A DNA stretch of 64,000 nucleotides from GCA-003244245 sp050699875. GTDB taxonomy: Bacteria > Actinomycetota > Actinomycetes > Mycobacteriales > Pseudonocardiaceae. The stretch is taken from NCBI GenBank assembly GCA_050699875.1, contig JBOHFX010000034.1, forward strand, positions 3,815 to 67,814. The letters run 5' to 3'. Numbering within the stretch: the stretch's first letter is position 1; each line of letters opens with the position of its first letter. The notes beneath the pieces were generated by a model, which worked only from the letters and a program-made list of their open reading frames with translations, was not told the DNA's origin and did not search any database. The position numbers were made by a program, and so were the translations under genes. This document shows positions 54,289 through 62,754 of the stretch, one piece after another.

Positions 54289-55949
54289 CGCAGCTCCTCC
54301 TCACCGGACCGGGCCGCCCACTGCGCGAAGCGCTCACCGGGCTCGCGGGTCTTGGCGTAGCCGCGCACCAGGCGCTCCACGTAGTCCCCCAGCTCCTCGC
54401 TGGTGACTTTGTGCCCGCGCAGCTTGCGACCGAACCCGGAGTCCAGACCCAGGCCGCCGCCGAGGTGCACCTGGAAGCCTTCCACCTGCTTGCCGGCGGC
54501 GTTGGTGACGATCTGGCCCTTGAGCCCGATGTCGGCCACCTGGATCCGGGCACAGGAGTTCGGGCAGCCGTTCACGTGGATCGACACCGGAGTGTCCAGT
54601 GTGGACTGCACGTCGGCGAGACGCTGCTCCAGCTCGGCCACCAGTGTTGCGGCCCGCGCCTTGGTGTCGACGATCGCCAGCTTGCAGAACTCGATCCCGG
54701 TGCAGGCCATCGTCGCGCGCCGCCACGGCGAGGGCTCGGCGGGTAGGCCGAGCACCGTCAGCTCACCGATCAGCCCGTCCACTGCGCACTCCGGGACGTC
54801 AAGCACGACGAGCTTCTGGTAAGGCGTCAGCCGAACCCGGGTCGAGCCGGCTCGCTCGGTCGCCTCGGCGACCGCGACCAGCGTCGAGCCGGACACCCGG
54901 CCCACGGCTGGCGCGACACCGACGTAGTAACGCCCGTCGACCTGCGGATGCACCCCGACGTGGTCGATCGGGCGGCCGGGCACCTCGGGGGCCGGCCCGT
55001 CGCCGAGCCGGCGTCCGAGGTACTCGGTCTCCAGCACCTCACGGAAGCGCTGCGCACCCCAGTCGGCGATGAGGAACTTGATCCGCGCGCGGTGCCGCAA
55101 CCGGCGGTAGCCGTAGTCCCGGAACACCGACGTCACGCCGGCCCAGACCGCCGGCACCTCGGCCAGCGGCACCCAGGCGCCCAGCCGTTGCGCGATCTTG
55201 GGATTGGTCGAAAGCCCACCACCGACCCACAGATCGAAGCCGGGACCGTGCTGCGGGTGCACGACGCCGACGAACGAGACGTCGTTGACCTCGTGCGCCA
55301 CGTCCTGCAAGCCCGAGATCGCCGTCTTGTACTTGCGTGGCAGGTTGGAGAACGCCGGGTCACCGACGTAGCGGCGGTTGATCTCCTCGATCGCCGGCGT
55401 GCCGTCGATCACCTCGTCAGCGCAGATGCCGGCGACCGGCGAGCCCAGGACCACCCGGGGGCAGTCGCCGCAGGCCTCGGTGCTGGACAGCCCGACGGCC
55501 TCAAGCTGCTGCCAGACCGCCGGCACGTCCTCGATACGGATCCAGTGGTACTGGATGTTCTGTCGGTCGGTGATGTCGGCGGTGTCGCGGGCATAGGTCT
55601 GCGACACCTCACCGAGCACTCGTAGCTGTTCGGTGGTCAGGGCGCCGCCGTCGACCCGGACCCGCATCATGAAGTAGCGGTCCTCAAGCTCCTCAGGCTC
55701 CAGCGCCCCGGTACGGCCGCCCTCGATGCCCGGCTTGCGCTGGGTGTACAGGCCCCACCAGCGCATCCTGCCGCGCAGGTCGGCGGGATCGATCGCGTCG
55801 AAACCGCGGTGTGCGTAAATCGTTTCGATCCGGGCCCGGACATTGAGCCCGTCGTCGTCTTTTTTGATCTGCTCGTTGCGGTTCAGTGGCTCACGGTGGC
55901 CCAGTTTCCACTGTCCCTCACCGCGGGTTCGGGTCGCTGTCGAAGCCAT
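54285..55949 (-). CDS. Ferredoxin-dependent assimilatory sulfite reductase
   Basis: A 554-residue siroheme/[4Fe-4S] enzyme reducing sulfite to sulfide with six electrons from ferredoxin. Cluster/siroheme cysteines are MACTGIEFCKLAIVDTK and HVNGCPNSCARIQVADIGLK. The N-terminal half has RMRWWGLYTQRKPGIEGGRT, whose Tyr may pair with the Cys of STEACGDCPRVVLGSP as in the Tyr-Cys crosslink of mycobacterial SirA. That pairing favours sulfite over nitrite reductase, as do the operon neighbours. ATG start at 55949. It is the first gene of the operon. Confidence 0.94.
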   Translation of the reverse strand: MASTATRTRGEGQWKLGHREPLNRNEQIKKDDDGLNVRARIETIYAHRGFDAIDPADLRGRMRWWGLYTQRKPGIEGGRTGALEPEELEDRYFMMRVRVDGGALTTEQLRVLGEVSQTYARDTADITDRQNIQYHWIRIEDVPAVWQQLEAVGLSSTEACGDCPRVVLGSPVAGICADEVIDGTPAIEEINRRYVGDPAFSNLPRKYKTAISGLQDVAHEVNDVSFVGVVHPQHGPGFDLWVGGGLSTNPKIAQRLGAWVPLAEVPAVWAGVTSVFRDYGYRRLRHRARIKFLIADWGAQRFREVLETEYLGRRLGDGPAPEVPGRPIDHVGVHPQVDGRYYVGVAPAVGRVSGSTLVAVAEATERAGSTRVRLTPYQKLVVLDVPECAVDGLIGELTVLGLPAEPSPWRRATMACTGIEFCKLAIVDTKARAATLVAELEQRLADVQSTLDTPVSIHVNGCPNSCARIQVADIGLKGQIVTNAAGKQVEGFQVHLGGGLGLDSGFGRKLRGHKVTSEELGDYVERLVRGYAKTREPGERFAQWAARSGEEELR

Positions 55950-56062
55950 TATGGAGACCTTCGGGGTGAGGACGCCGACACGCGCTACTACCTGGCGTTG
56001 AGACCGCTAGCTAGCGCGCCCGGCGCCAGCTGGTAAAGGGAGGAAAGCGCGGCGGCGGCGGG

Positions 56063-56149
56063 TTAGTCCGCAGGCCGACAGATCGCGCTGGAAACTCGCC
56101 GGAAATCGACGTGGCGACGGGCCACAAGTCGAATCCCGACAGCGGTCAC
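56063..56149 (-). CDS. Cysteine-operon leader peptide (28 aa)
   Basis: A short ORF 113 bp upstream of the sulfite reductase gene: GTG start, then TAVGIRLVARRHVDF and RRVSSAICRPAD, stop TAA. The RRHVD-x-RR-SSAIC pattern is the hallmark of the putative leader peptides that precede sulfate-assimilation and cysteine genes in actinobacteria. Translation of the late Cys codon could couple cysteine supply to expression of the operon by attenuation. No clear ribosome site is seen before the GTG. The remaining ~155 bp to the divergent kinase gene would hold both promoters. Confidence 0.75.
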   Translation of the reverse strand: MTAVGIRLVARRHVDFRRVSSAICRPAD

Positions 56150-56305
56150 GCTTTTGAGAGTGCCACAGCGGGGGGTCGGGCTCCAGCATCGGTCCGCATG
56201 ATGAGACGGCCGTCACGTGCCGACAACAGCTCCCCGGCCTGTCAGGCCGGCGTGCACGGTGGCCGGCAGGGCGCTGCCGTAGCCGAACTGGCATGATCCT
56301 TGGTC

Positions 56306-57445
56306 ATGCCGGCCGCCACCGACATCGTGACCCCGCTATGGCGCGGCGTGGTGGTGTTGAGGATCATCACGGGTGCCTTCGCGATCGCGGCGATCATCGC
56401 TTACCACGACACCTACGTTCGTCCCGGTCTAGCGTGGCTGGTGCTCGTCGGCATCTTGATGTGGACCGTGCTGACCTGCCTGGCCTACAGCTTCGATGTC
56501 ACCCGCCGCATCCACGTCATCGTGGTCGACTTACTGGTGACGCTGATCCTGATGAGCTCCTCGGTGCTGGTGCTGTCGCCCGAGCAGCTCACCGAGGTCA
56601 CCCAACGCACCCCGCTGCTCACCACCGTGTGGGCCAGCGGCCCGGTGGTCGCTGCCGCGGTGCACGCCGGCCGGTTCGCGGGGGCGTTGTTCGGTCTCAC
56701 TGTCGCGGTGACCGACGTCTGGGTGCGCGGGACATTCACCATCGACAGCGTGCGCGATGCAATACTGCTGGTCGGGACCGGGTTCGTGCTCGGGCTGGCG
56801 GCCACGGCGGCCCGCCGGGCGACCGAGGGGCTGCGCCGCGCGGCCCGCGTTGAAGCAGCAACCGCCGAACGGGAGCGGTTGGCCAGGTCCATCCACGACA
56901 GCGTGGTGCAGGTGCTGGCCCGGGTTCGGGCTCGCAGCGGCCACCTGGACGGGGAGGCCGCCGACTTGGCTCGGTTGGCCGGGGAGCAGGAGATCGCACT
57001 GCGGTCCCTGTTCTCCGCCACTCCGCCCGGCGCCCCCGGTGAGCAGGACCTGGCCGGCGCCCTGCAACTGCTGGCCGGCCCCCGGGTGAAGGTTTCGGTG
57101 CCGGCGGCCGCCGTGCCGCTACCCGCCGCTGACGTCGAGGAACTGGTCGCCGTCACCCGTGAAGCGCTGACCAACACCGCCCGGCACGGCGGGCCGGAGG
57201 CGAAATCGTGGGTCCTGGTCGAGGATCTCGGCGAGGAAGTGGTACTCACCGTCCGGGACAACGGCCCGGGGGTCGACAACGGGCAGCTCGCCGACGCCGA
57301 GCATGACGGTCGGATGGGAGTGTCGCGCTCGATCCGCGGTCGGGTGGCCGACCTGGGTGGCACGCTGACTCTGGACACCGGCCCGGGTCGGGGCACCGAA
57401 TGGGCGGTGCGGCTGGCCCGCGTCCGGCACGGCGTGCTGCGGTAA
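56306..57445 (+). CDS. Two-component sensor histidine kinase (NarL-partner type)
   Basis: A 379-residue membrane kinase. About five hydrophobic segments fill the first ~165 residues (VVVLRIITGAFAIAAIIAYH, LVLVGILMWTVLTCLAYSF, VDLLVTLILMSSSVLVL). The HisKA_3-like dimerisation segment is ERERLARSIHDSVVQVLARV with the phospho-acceptor His. The ATPase has the N-box EALTNTARHGGPEA, VRDNGPGVDNGQLA and GRGTEWAVRL. It is followed 10 bp later by its response regulator. The signal is unknown. The start is ATG 56306. Confidence 0.92.
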   Translation: MPAATDIVTPLWRGVVVLRIITGAFAIAAIIAYHDTYVRPGLAWLVLVGILMWTVLTCLAYSFDVTRRIHVIVVDLLVTLILMSSSVLVLSPEQLTEVTQRTPLLTTVWASGPVVAAAVHAGRFAGALFGLTVAVTDVWVRGTFTIDSVRDAILLVGTGFVLGLAATAARRATEGLRRAARVEAATAERERLARSIHDSVVQVLARVRARSGHLDGEAADLARLAGEQEIALRSLFSATPPGAPGEQDLAGALQLLAGPRVKVSVPAAAVPLPAADVEELVAVTREALTNTARHGGPEAKSWVLVEDLGEEVVLTVRDNGPGVDNGQLADAEHDGRMGVSRSIRGRVADLGGTLTLDTGPGRGTEWAVRLARVRHGVLR

Positions 57446-57455
57446 CGGCCGATAC

Positions 57456-58100
57456 ATGATCCGGGTCATGGTGGTCGACGACCACCCGATCTGGCGCGAC
57501 GGGGTGGCCCGTGACCTCACCGAGGGCGGTTTTGAGGTGGTTGCCACCGCTGCTGACGGGGCGGCCGCGTTGCGCATCGTCCCCGCCGCCCGTCCCGACG
57601 TGGTGCTGATGGACCTGCACTTCGCCACTGGCGGACCGTCCGGGTCGGAGGCCACCCGGTGCATCATCGACTCCTGGCCCGACATCCGGGTGCTGGTGTT
57701 GTCCGCTTCCGGAGCGCATGCCGACGTGCTGGCGGCGGTGCAGGCCGGAGCCTCGGGGTACCTGGTGAAATCCGCGTCGGTGACCGAGCTGGTCGACGCT
57801 GTGCGCCGGACCGCCGAGGGGGACGCGGTGTTCACCGCCGGCCTGGCCGGTCTGGTGCTCGGCGAGTACCGCCGGATGGCGCTGGATCCGCGGACCGATG
57901 GGCCCCGGCTCACCGAACGCGAGACCGAGGTGTTGCGCCAGGTGGCTACCGGGCGCACCGCCCGGCAGATCGCCGAAGCGCTGGTGATCAGCCACCGCAC
58001 TGTGGAGAACCATGTCCAGTCCACGTTGCGCAAGCTGCAGCTGCACAACCGAGTTGAGCTGGCCCGCTACGCGATCGAACACGGCCTCGCCGACCAGTAG
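57456..58100 (+). CDS. NarL/FixJ-family response regulator
   Basis: A 214-residue regulator. Receiver domain 1-~120: MVVDDHPIWRDGVARDL (acidic pocket), phospho-acceptor Asp in RPDVVLMDLHFATGG, and the conserved Lys in GYLVKSASVTELVDAV. The C-terminal LuxR helix-turn-helix is LTERETEVLRQVATGRTARQ followed by IAEALVISHRTVENHV. It pairs with the kinase upstream. The downstream broken DUF1707 gene may once have been part of the same operon. Confidence 0.95.
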   Translation: MIRVMVVDDHPIWRDGVARDLTEGGFEVVATAADGAAALRIVPAARPDVVLMDLHFATGGPSGSEATRCIIDSWPDIRVLVLSASGAHADVLAAVQAGASGYLVKSASVTELVDAVRRTAEGDAVFTAGLAGLVLGEYRRMALDPRTDGPRLTERETEVLRQVATGRTARQIAEALVISHRTVENHVQSTLRKLQLHNRVELARYAIEHGLADQ

Positions 58101-58608
58101 ATGCGGCGCTACCGTGGATCCGTGGCCGGCGATGTGGAGCCCCATGACCTACGGGTGTCCGACGCGGAGCGCGAGCACGTCGGGGAGCTTCTGCAGCGTG
58201 CCGTCGGGCAGGGCAGGATCACAGTCGATGAGTTCACCGAACGGATGGACGCCGCAATGGCAGCCCGCACCCGAGGGGAGCTCAACGCCGGTACTGGACT
58301 TCAGTGAAGCCGTCTTCGCCACCCCGACGGTCACCGTGGAACTGGACAAGACGGGCGGCTCCGCCACGATCGTCGTGCCCATGGGCGCCACTGTGGACAC
58401 CGACGGCCTGCGTGTCGCGGCGGGCAGGGTCAAGGATTCCACGGTGCGCCGGATCGATCCGGGACCGGTCCACTTCGTGCTCACTGGGCATTCCACGATG
58501 GGCGAAATCCGCATCGTGCATCCCAGGCGGTGGCAGATGGGACCGCTCACCGTGCACCGCCCGTTCCGGCTCAGCTGGGGCCGCAGCAGCCGTCCGGCGA
58601 CAAACTGA
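58101..58608 (+). pseudogene. DUF1707-domain protein, frameshifted
   Basis: The first frame gives the SHOCT-like DUF1707 domain (DLRVSDAEREHVGELLQRAV, GRITVDEFTERMDAAMAART) and stops at 58307. The conserved C-terminal beta domain continues in the next frame (LDFSEAVFATPTVTVELDKT, PVHFVLTGHSTMGEIRIVHP) to 58608. Between them the TM/linker part expected in intact homologues is missing. A deletion with frameshift at about 58290 is the simplest reading; a sequencing error alone would not explain the missing linker. Confidence 0.75.
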
Positions 58609-58642
58609 TCCTGTATGAAGGCACCGATCCCGCAGCCCCCTC

Positions 58643-58672
58643 ACCGTCCGTCAAGGTTGCCTGACGGACGGT
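58643..58672. terminator. Hairpin downstream of the two-component operon
   Basis: A perfect 10-bp stem (ccgtccgtca / tgacggacgg, extendable by one A-T pair) with an 8-nt loop, followed by ttt. It lies 34 bp after the end of the DUF1707 relic and probably ends the kinase-regulator transcript. Confidence 0.65.
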
Positions 58673-58742
58673 TTCACCGTGCTGCGCGGAGCCGTAATGT
58701 GCGTGATGGCAGCCAGCTGACGGCCCCCTCCGGGCCGTTCAT

Positions 58743-58800
58743 AAAGGTCCGCCGACCGGGTATCAGGGGGGGCGGGGGTGGCACCCGGTCGGCGGCCTTT
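58743..58800. terminator. Long hairpin, possible bidirectional terminator
   Basis: Arms ccgccgaccgggt (58749-58761) and acccggtcggcgg (58783-58795) pair perfectly across a 21-nt G-rich loop. The stem extends to aaagg/ccttt past one bulged t, giving about 18 bp with A and T tracts on either side. That supports termination in either direction. The rest of the 456-bp gap up to the clamp gene shows no gene. Confidence 0.6.
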
Positions 58801-59064
58801 ACGCCAGCGGCCAGGGGGAGTTGCCGCTTGCGCAATCGGCGCATCGGGCACTCGGGGTGGAATGCCCAGTGACCGTTCGGACCGGCTGACGTCGTGTGGG
58901 GCCGGGTCGCACGGTTATTCCGCCGATATTCCCAGTGTGCGTGATGCCCCTGCCTGCTGACAACCGTTGAACCACCGTGACCACCAACAGCGGGTGGAAG
59001 GGCCCCCGGTACGCTGGCGCACCCGACGCAACCGGCGGAGTACTCGCAGGGACGGTGGGTCAAC

Positions 59065-60222
59065 GTGGAGTTCGAGCTTGAGCGGGATGCGTTTGCCGAG
59101 GCGGTCGCGTGGACGGCGCGAGGCTTACCGGCCCGTCCCGTCGTCCCGGTGACCGCCGGCCTGGTTCTGGAAGTCACCGACGGCGCGTTGATCGTCTCCG
59201 GTTTCGATTTCGAGGTGCTCAACCGCATCGAGGTGCCGGTCACCGACAAGTCCGCCGGACGCGTGCTGGTGTCCGGCCGGCTACTCGCCGAGATCGCCCG
59301 CGCACTGCCGCCCAAGGACGTGCGGGTCGCGGTGGAGGGTAACCGGCTCGCGGTGCGATGCGGTTCGGCGCGGTTCAACCTGCCGCTGATGCACGTCGAT
59401 GACTACCCCGTGGTGCCGGAACTGCCCGCCACCTCGGGCACGGTGCGCGGTGACGTCTTCGCCACCGCGGTGTCGCAGGTCACCGCAGCGGCGAGCCGGG
59501 ACGAGACGCTTCCCATCCTTACCGGGGTGCGCATGGAGGTGGGTACCGATCAGCTCGCCTTCGCTGCCACGGACCGGTACCGCCTCGCCGAACGGCACAT
59601 TCCCTGGACGCCGACCGGAACGGAGCCCGACACCCCAGATACCCCAGCCTTGGTCATCGTCCCGGCGAAGACGCTCGCCGATGCCGCCAAATCGCTCGGC
59701 TCGGCCAGCGAGGTGGTGCTGTCCCTGGGCACCGCCGCGGATGCGGGTTTCCTGGGATTCTCCGCAGGCGGCCGGCAGACCTTGACCCGGCTGCTGGATG
59801 GCGAGTTCGTCAAGTTCGCTTCGCTGTGGCCCACCGAAGTCACCACCACCGTGGAGGTGGAGGTCAGTGAGTTCATCGCGGCGCTCAAGCGCGTGTCGTT
59901 GGTTGCTCAGCGATTCGCGCCGGTCCGGCTTGCCTTCGCCGACGGCATCGTGCAGCTGTCCGCGGAGGCCGAAGATGAGTCCAGCGCGGAGGAGGATCTC
60001 GAGGTCGGTATCACCGGCGAACCGCTGACCATCGGGTTCAACGCCGGCTACCTGCTCGACGGGCTGACCCAGGTCACCACCCCGCGGGCGACGCTGACGT
60101 TCACCGAACCGAGCCGCCCCGCGGTGATCACACCAGTCATCGGCCTGGAAGCGGGTACCCCGGATGACACCAGGGACGCGTCCTACCGCTATCTCGTCAT
60201 GTCGATGCGGTTGCGGGGTTAG
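59065..60222 (+). CDS. DnaN-like sliding clamp paralog
   Basis: A 385-residue DNA polymerase III beta-clamp family protein with three clamp domains: VLEVTDGALIVSGFDFEVLN, the second starting near ATAVSQVTAAASRDETLPIL with GVRMEV, LAFAATDRYRLAERHIPW, and the third from VEVSEFIAALKRVSLVAQ. The end reads YRYLVMSMRLRG where the housekeeping clamp normally has a YL-MP-RL-type terminus. It is not next to dnaA/recF, so it is probably a second, accessory clamp, a type known in actinobacteria. GTG start at 59065. Confidence 0.9.
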   Translation: MEFELERDAFAEAVAWTARGLPARPVVPVTAGLVLEVTDGALIVSGFDFEVLNRIEVPVTDKSAGRVLVSGRLLAEIARALPPKDVRVAVEGNRLAVRCGSARFNLPLMHVDDYPVVPELPATSGTVRGDVFATAVSQVTAAASRDETLPILTGVRMEVGTDQLAFAATDRYRLAERHIPWTPTGTEPDTPDTPALVIVPAKTLADAAKSLGSASEVVLSLGTAADAGFLGFSAGGRQTLTRLLDGEFVKFASLWPTEVTTTVEVEVSEFIAALKRVSLVAQRFAPVRLAFADGIVQLSAEAEDESSAEEDLEVGITGEPLTIGFNAGYLLDGLTQVTTPRATLTFTEPSRPAVITPVIGLEAGTPDDTRDASYRYLVMSMRLRG

Positions 60223-60268
60223 CCGCGGCAGCGTGCCCCGGTGGTTGGCTCGCGGCGGGAGCCGGTGC

Positions 60269-60709
60269 TCACCGGTCGCGACGGCGGAACAGCCGGGGCC
60301 GCCGGACAACAGCCGGTTCCGGCTCGCTGCGAGTCCCCCAACTGGCGAACTGCACGATCGCCTCCGCCGGTTCCATGACCGGAATACCGAGCGTAGCCGC
60401 GGCGAGCACGGTGGGGTGATCTGCGGGTATCGAGGCGTCGACGATCACCACGGCGACCGCAGGGGTGAGCCTGCTGCGGGTCACCGCTCCGTGCGCCTCC
60501 ATCGACCTGCGCAGTGCTCCGAGATCGGCGGAACTGCCGATATACAGCACATGCAGCGGGTCTTGGGTGGATGCGTGCCGCCCCACCGCTTCTCCAGTCT
60601 CCCCGACGTGTTCTCCTGACGTGCGCTTGGCCGGTGAGGCCTTACCGGGTGCGCCCACGCCTTGTGACGCACGGTATAATACTCCGCTATCCACAGCTCT
60701 TGGTGGCAT
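60269..60709 (-). CDS. BRCT-like small protein
   Basis: A 146-residue protein of unknown function. After a ~50-residue charged, flexible N-terminus the region LHVLYIGSSADLGALRRSME, AHGAVTRSRLTPAVAVVIVD and TLGIPVMEPAEAIVQFA looks like a compact BRCT-type fold (G-S-x-A-x-L, then the V-V-D and G-I-P-V strands), as found in the C-terminus of some exonuclease epsilon-like proteins. It ends in a basic tail (RRPRLFRRRDR). ATG 60709 is chosen because upstream sequence in the same frame is antisense to the amidohydrolase region; no clear ribosome site. Confidence 0.6.
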   Translation of the reverse strand: MPPRAVDSGVLYRASQGVGAPGKASPAKRTSGEHVGETGEAVGRHASTQDPLHVLYIGSSADLGALRRSMEAHGAVTRSRLTPAVAVVIVDASIPADHPTVLAAATLGIPVMEPAEAIVQFASWGTRSEPEPAVVRRPRLFRRRDR

Positions 60710-60732
60710 GCACTTTTCTTGACGCACGCAGG

Positions 60733-62073
60733 TTACCGACTGGCGAGCCGAGACACTCGAGAACGTAGCGTGGCGTGTGCCTCCACGGAATCGACACGGT
60801 TCGACGTGCCACCGTGCAGAACCAGTTCTCCGGCGACCCAGACATCCCGGACCGCTCGAGCCCCGGCCGCCCATACCAGGTTGGCCACCAACTGACCGTC
60901 CGGAACGTCCAACCCGGCGGCAAATGCCGGGTCGTCGGCTCCGACGTGCACCAGATCGGCCCACCCTCCCGGGCACAGGGTGCCGAGATCATCGCGCCCG
61001 ATCGCGGCTGCGCCTCCCCGAGTGGCCAGCAGAAGCGCCTGCGCAGCGGTCAGCGCGGCGGCGTCTCCGGTGGACAGCCTGGCAAGCCGGGCGGCCAGCC
61101 TGACGTCGTCCCAGAGATCGAGGTCGTCGTGCGAGGCGGGGCCATCGGTGCCCAGACCGATGGCGATCCCGGCGGCGCGCAGGTCACACAGCCGTGCGAT
61201 GCCGGAGGCGAGCTTGCTGTTGGAGCCTGGGCAGTGCGCAACTCCAACGCGATGCCGGGCCAGCACCGCGATGTCGGTGTCGGACAGATGGACGGCATGC
61301 GCCGCCAGCACCCGCCGCCCCCGACCGGAGTCGTCGCTGCCCAGCACCCCGAGATGTTCCAGCAGCAGCGGCACCGAGCCGTACTGATCGCGGATCGCGG
61401 TGTCCTCGCCCAGGGTCTCGGCGACGTGGATGTGCAGCAACGCCCCCCGCTCCCGAGCAGCCGCGCCGGCGGCGGCCAACGCCTCAAACGGCAGCGTGTA
61501 GGCGGCGTGCGGGCCGTAACCCAGTTCGATGCGCTCGCCCGGTCCGAAGCGGATCCCTTCGATGTCGATCCAGCGGCTGATGCCGTCAAGCATGTGCTGC
61601 CAGGTGCCCAGCCGGTCCCAGCCCGGGGCCGCGATGATGCCAGGGGTCACAACTGCCCGGCTGCCCACGGCCAGCACCGCGTCCACCACCGCGTCGCTGA
61701 AGAAGTACATCTCGACGCTGGTGGTGATCCCGGCGCTGAGCATCTCCAGGGCGCCGACCAGCATGCCGGCATACACGTCTTCTGCGTCGACCCGCGCCTC
61801 GGCGGGCCAGATCACCTCGGTCAGCCAGCGCATCAATGGCAGGTCCCCACCCAGCCCGCGCAGCCCGGTCATCGCGGTGTGGGCGTGTGTGTTGACCAGG
61901 CCGGGAAGCAGGATGCCGGTGAGTGCCAGCTCGGGTCCGGGTGGGGCTGGGGCCCCGTCGGACGGCCCGACATGCATGATCCGGCCATCGCTGCCGACGT
62001 CCACCACGGCGTCGCGCAGTACCGTGCACCGCTCGTCGCAAGGCAGCACCACGGGTGCGGTCAGCCGCATCAC
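60733..62073 (-). CDS. Amidohydrolase (guanine/SAH-deaminase-like)
   Basis: A 446-residue metal-dependent hydrolase of the TRZ/ATZ-SAH deaminase group. Metal ligands: LVNTHAHTAMTGL, LLHIHVAETLGEDTAIRDQ, VLAAHAVHLSDTDIAVLARH and GLGTDGPASHDDLDLWDD. Likely a deaminase of a purine nucleoside or related heterocycle; the substrate cannot be named. Start GTG 62073 or ATG 62070, overlapping the NYN gene stop by 4 bp or less, so the two are coupled. Confidence 0.88.
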   Translation of the reverse strand: MMRLTAPVVLPCDERCTVLRDAVVDVGSDGRIMHVGPSDGAPAPPGPELALTGILLPGLVNTHAHTAMTGLRGLGGDLPLMRWLTEVIWPAEARVDAEDVYAGMLVGALEMLSAGITTSVEMYFFSDAVVDAVLAVGSRAVVTPGIIAAPGWDRLGTWQHMLDGISRWIDIEGIRFGPGERIELGYGPHAAYTLPFEALAAAGAAARERGALLHIHVAETLGEDTAIRDQYGSVPLLLEHLGVLGSDDSGRGRRVLAAHAVHLSDTDIAVLARHRVGVAHCPGSNSKLASGIARLCDLRAAGIAIGLGTDGPASHDDLDLWDDVRLAARLARLSTGDAAALTAAQALLLATRGGAAAIGRDDLGTLCPGGWADLVHVGADDPAFAAGLDVPDGQLVANLVWAAGARAVRDVWVAGELVLHGGTSNRVDSVEAHATLRSRVSRLASR

Positions 62074-62705
62074 GCCAGCTGCTCCGCGCCTGCGTGCCGC
62101 AGCAATGCCGTAAGCGGGCGCAGTGGTGGCAGCCAGGCACCCTCGGGAGGCAGCGTCTCCAGGGTGATCCGGGGCAGCGGCTGCAGGAACAGCTCCGGGA
62201 TGTCCTCCAGGTCTTCGAAGTCCAGCACCCCGGAGTTGACCGCGAACGACGCGTGTTCCCGGAATCCCAGCACGGTCACCCGGATGCCCTGGGCCACCAG
62301 GTTCTCCAGCGGCTCCCGGAAAGCTCGGCTGTCTCCGGAGGCCACCAACAGTTGACGCAACACGCCCTGCTCGTTACGGGCCCGGATATGGGTGAGCATG
62401 TCCTCGTCGATATCCGATTCGTCGATCTTGGGTTTGACGAACACCGCGAACCCGGTGTTGCGCAGCGCCTCCACCCAGGGGCGAACGAAGTCCGTGCTGC
62501 CCGATGCGACGTTGGTGAACACGGTCGCCTCAGGCTCGGTGTCGGAGCCGGCCCGCGAGATCAGCCAACGACCCAGGGCATCGAACCTCGGCCGGGACGC
62601 GGAGCTGGGACGTCCACCCAGAATCGAGCCCAGGCTCATGTCGATGTTGGGCGCATCCCAGACGAGCAGCGTAATGGGGACGGTCGAGTCGGGCGCCGGG
62701 TTCAT
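62070..62705 (-). CDS. NYN-domain (PIN-like nuclease) protein
   Basis: A 211-residue protein with an N-terminal NYN/LabA-like PIN fold: ITLLVWDAPNIDMSLGSILG (first acidic residue and N), FAVFVKPKIDESDIDEDMLT, LLVASGDSRAFREPLENLVA (second D) and VTVLGFREHASFAVN. NYN proteins are predicted RNases; the target is unknown. The C-terminal ~50 residues are Leu/Pro-rich. It is first in a two-gene operon with the amidohydrolase. Confidence 0.82.
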   Translation of the reverse strand: MNPAPDSTVPITLLVWDAPNIDMSLGSILGGRPSSASRPRFDALGRWLISRAGSDTEPEATVFTNVASGSTDFVRPWVEALRNTGFAVFVKPKIDESDIDEDMLTHIRARNEQGVLRQLLVASGDSRAFREPLENLVAQGIRVTVLGFREHASFAVNSGVLDFEDLEDIPELFLQPLPRITLETLPPEGAWLPPLRPLTALLRHAGAEQLA

Positions 62706-62754
62706 AGTGACCGATCCTGCCGTATCGGTGAGCCCCTAGGGGCGCACAGCGGTG

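Noticed and set aside
60775..62355. 526-codon plus-strand frame opposite the amidohydrolase and NYN genes
   Set aside because: Spans two well-supported minus-strand genes and encodes a Gln/Pro/His-rich sequence without domains.
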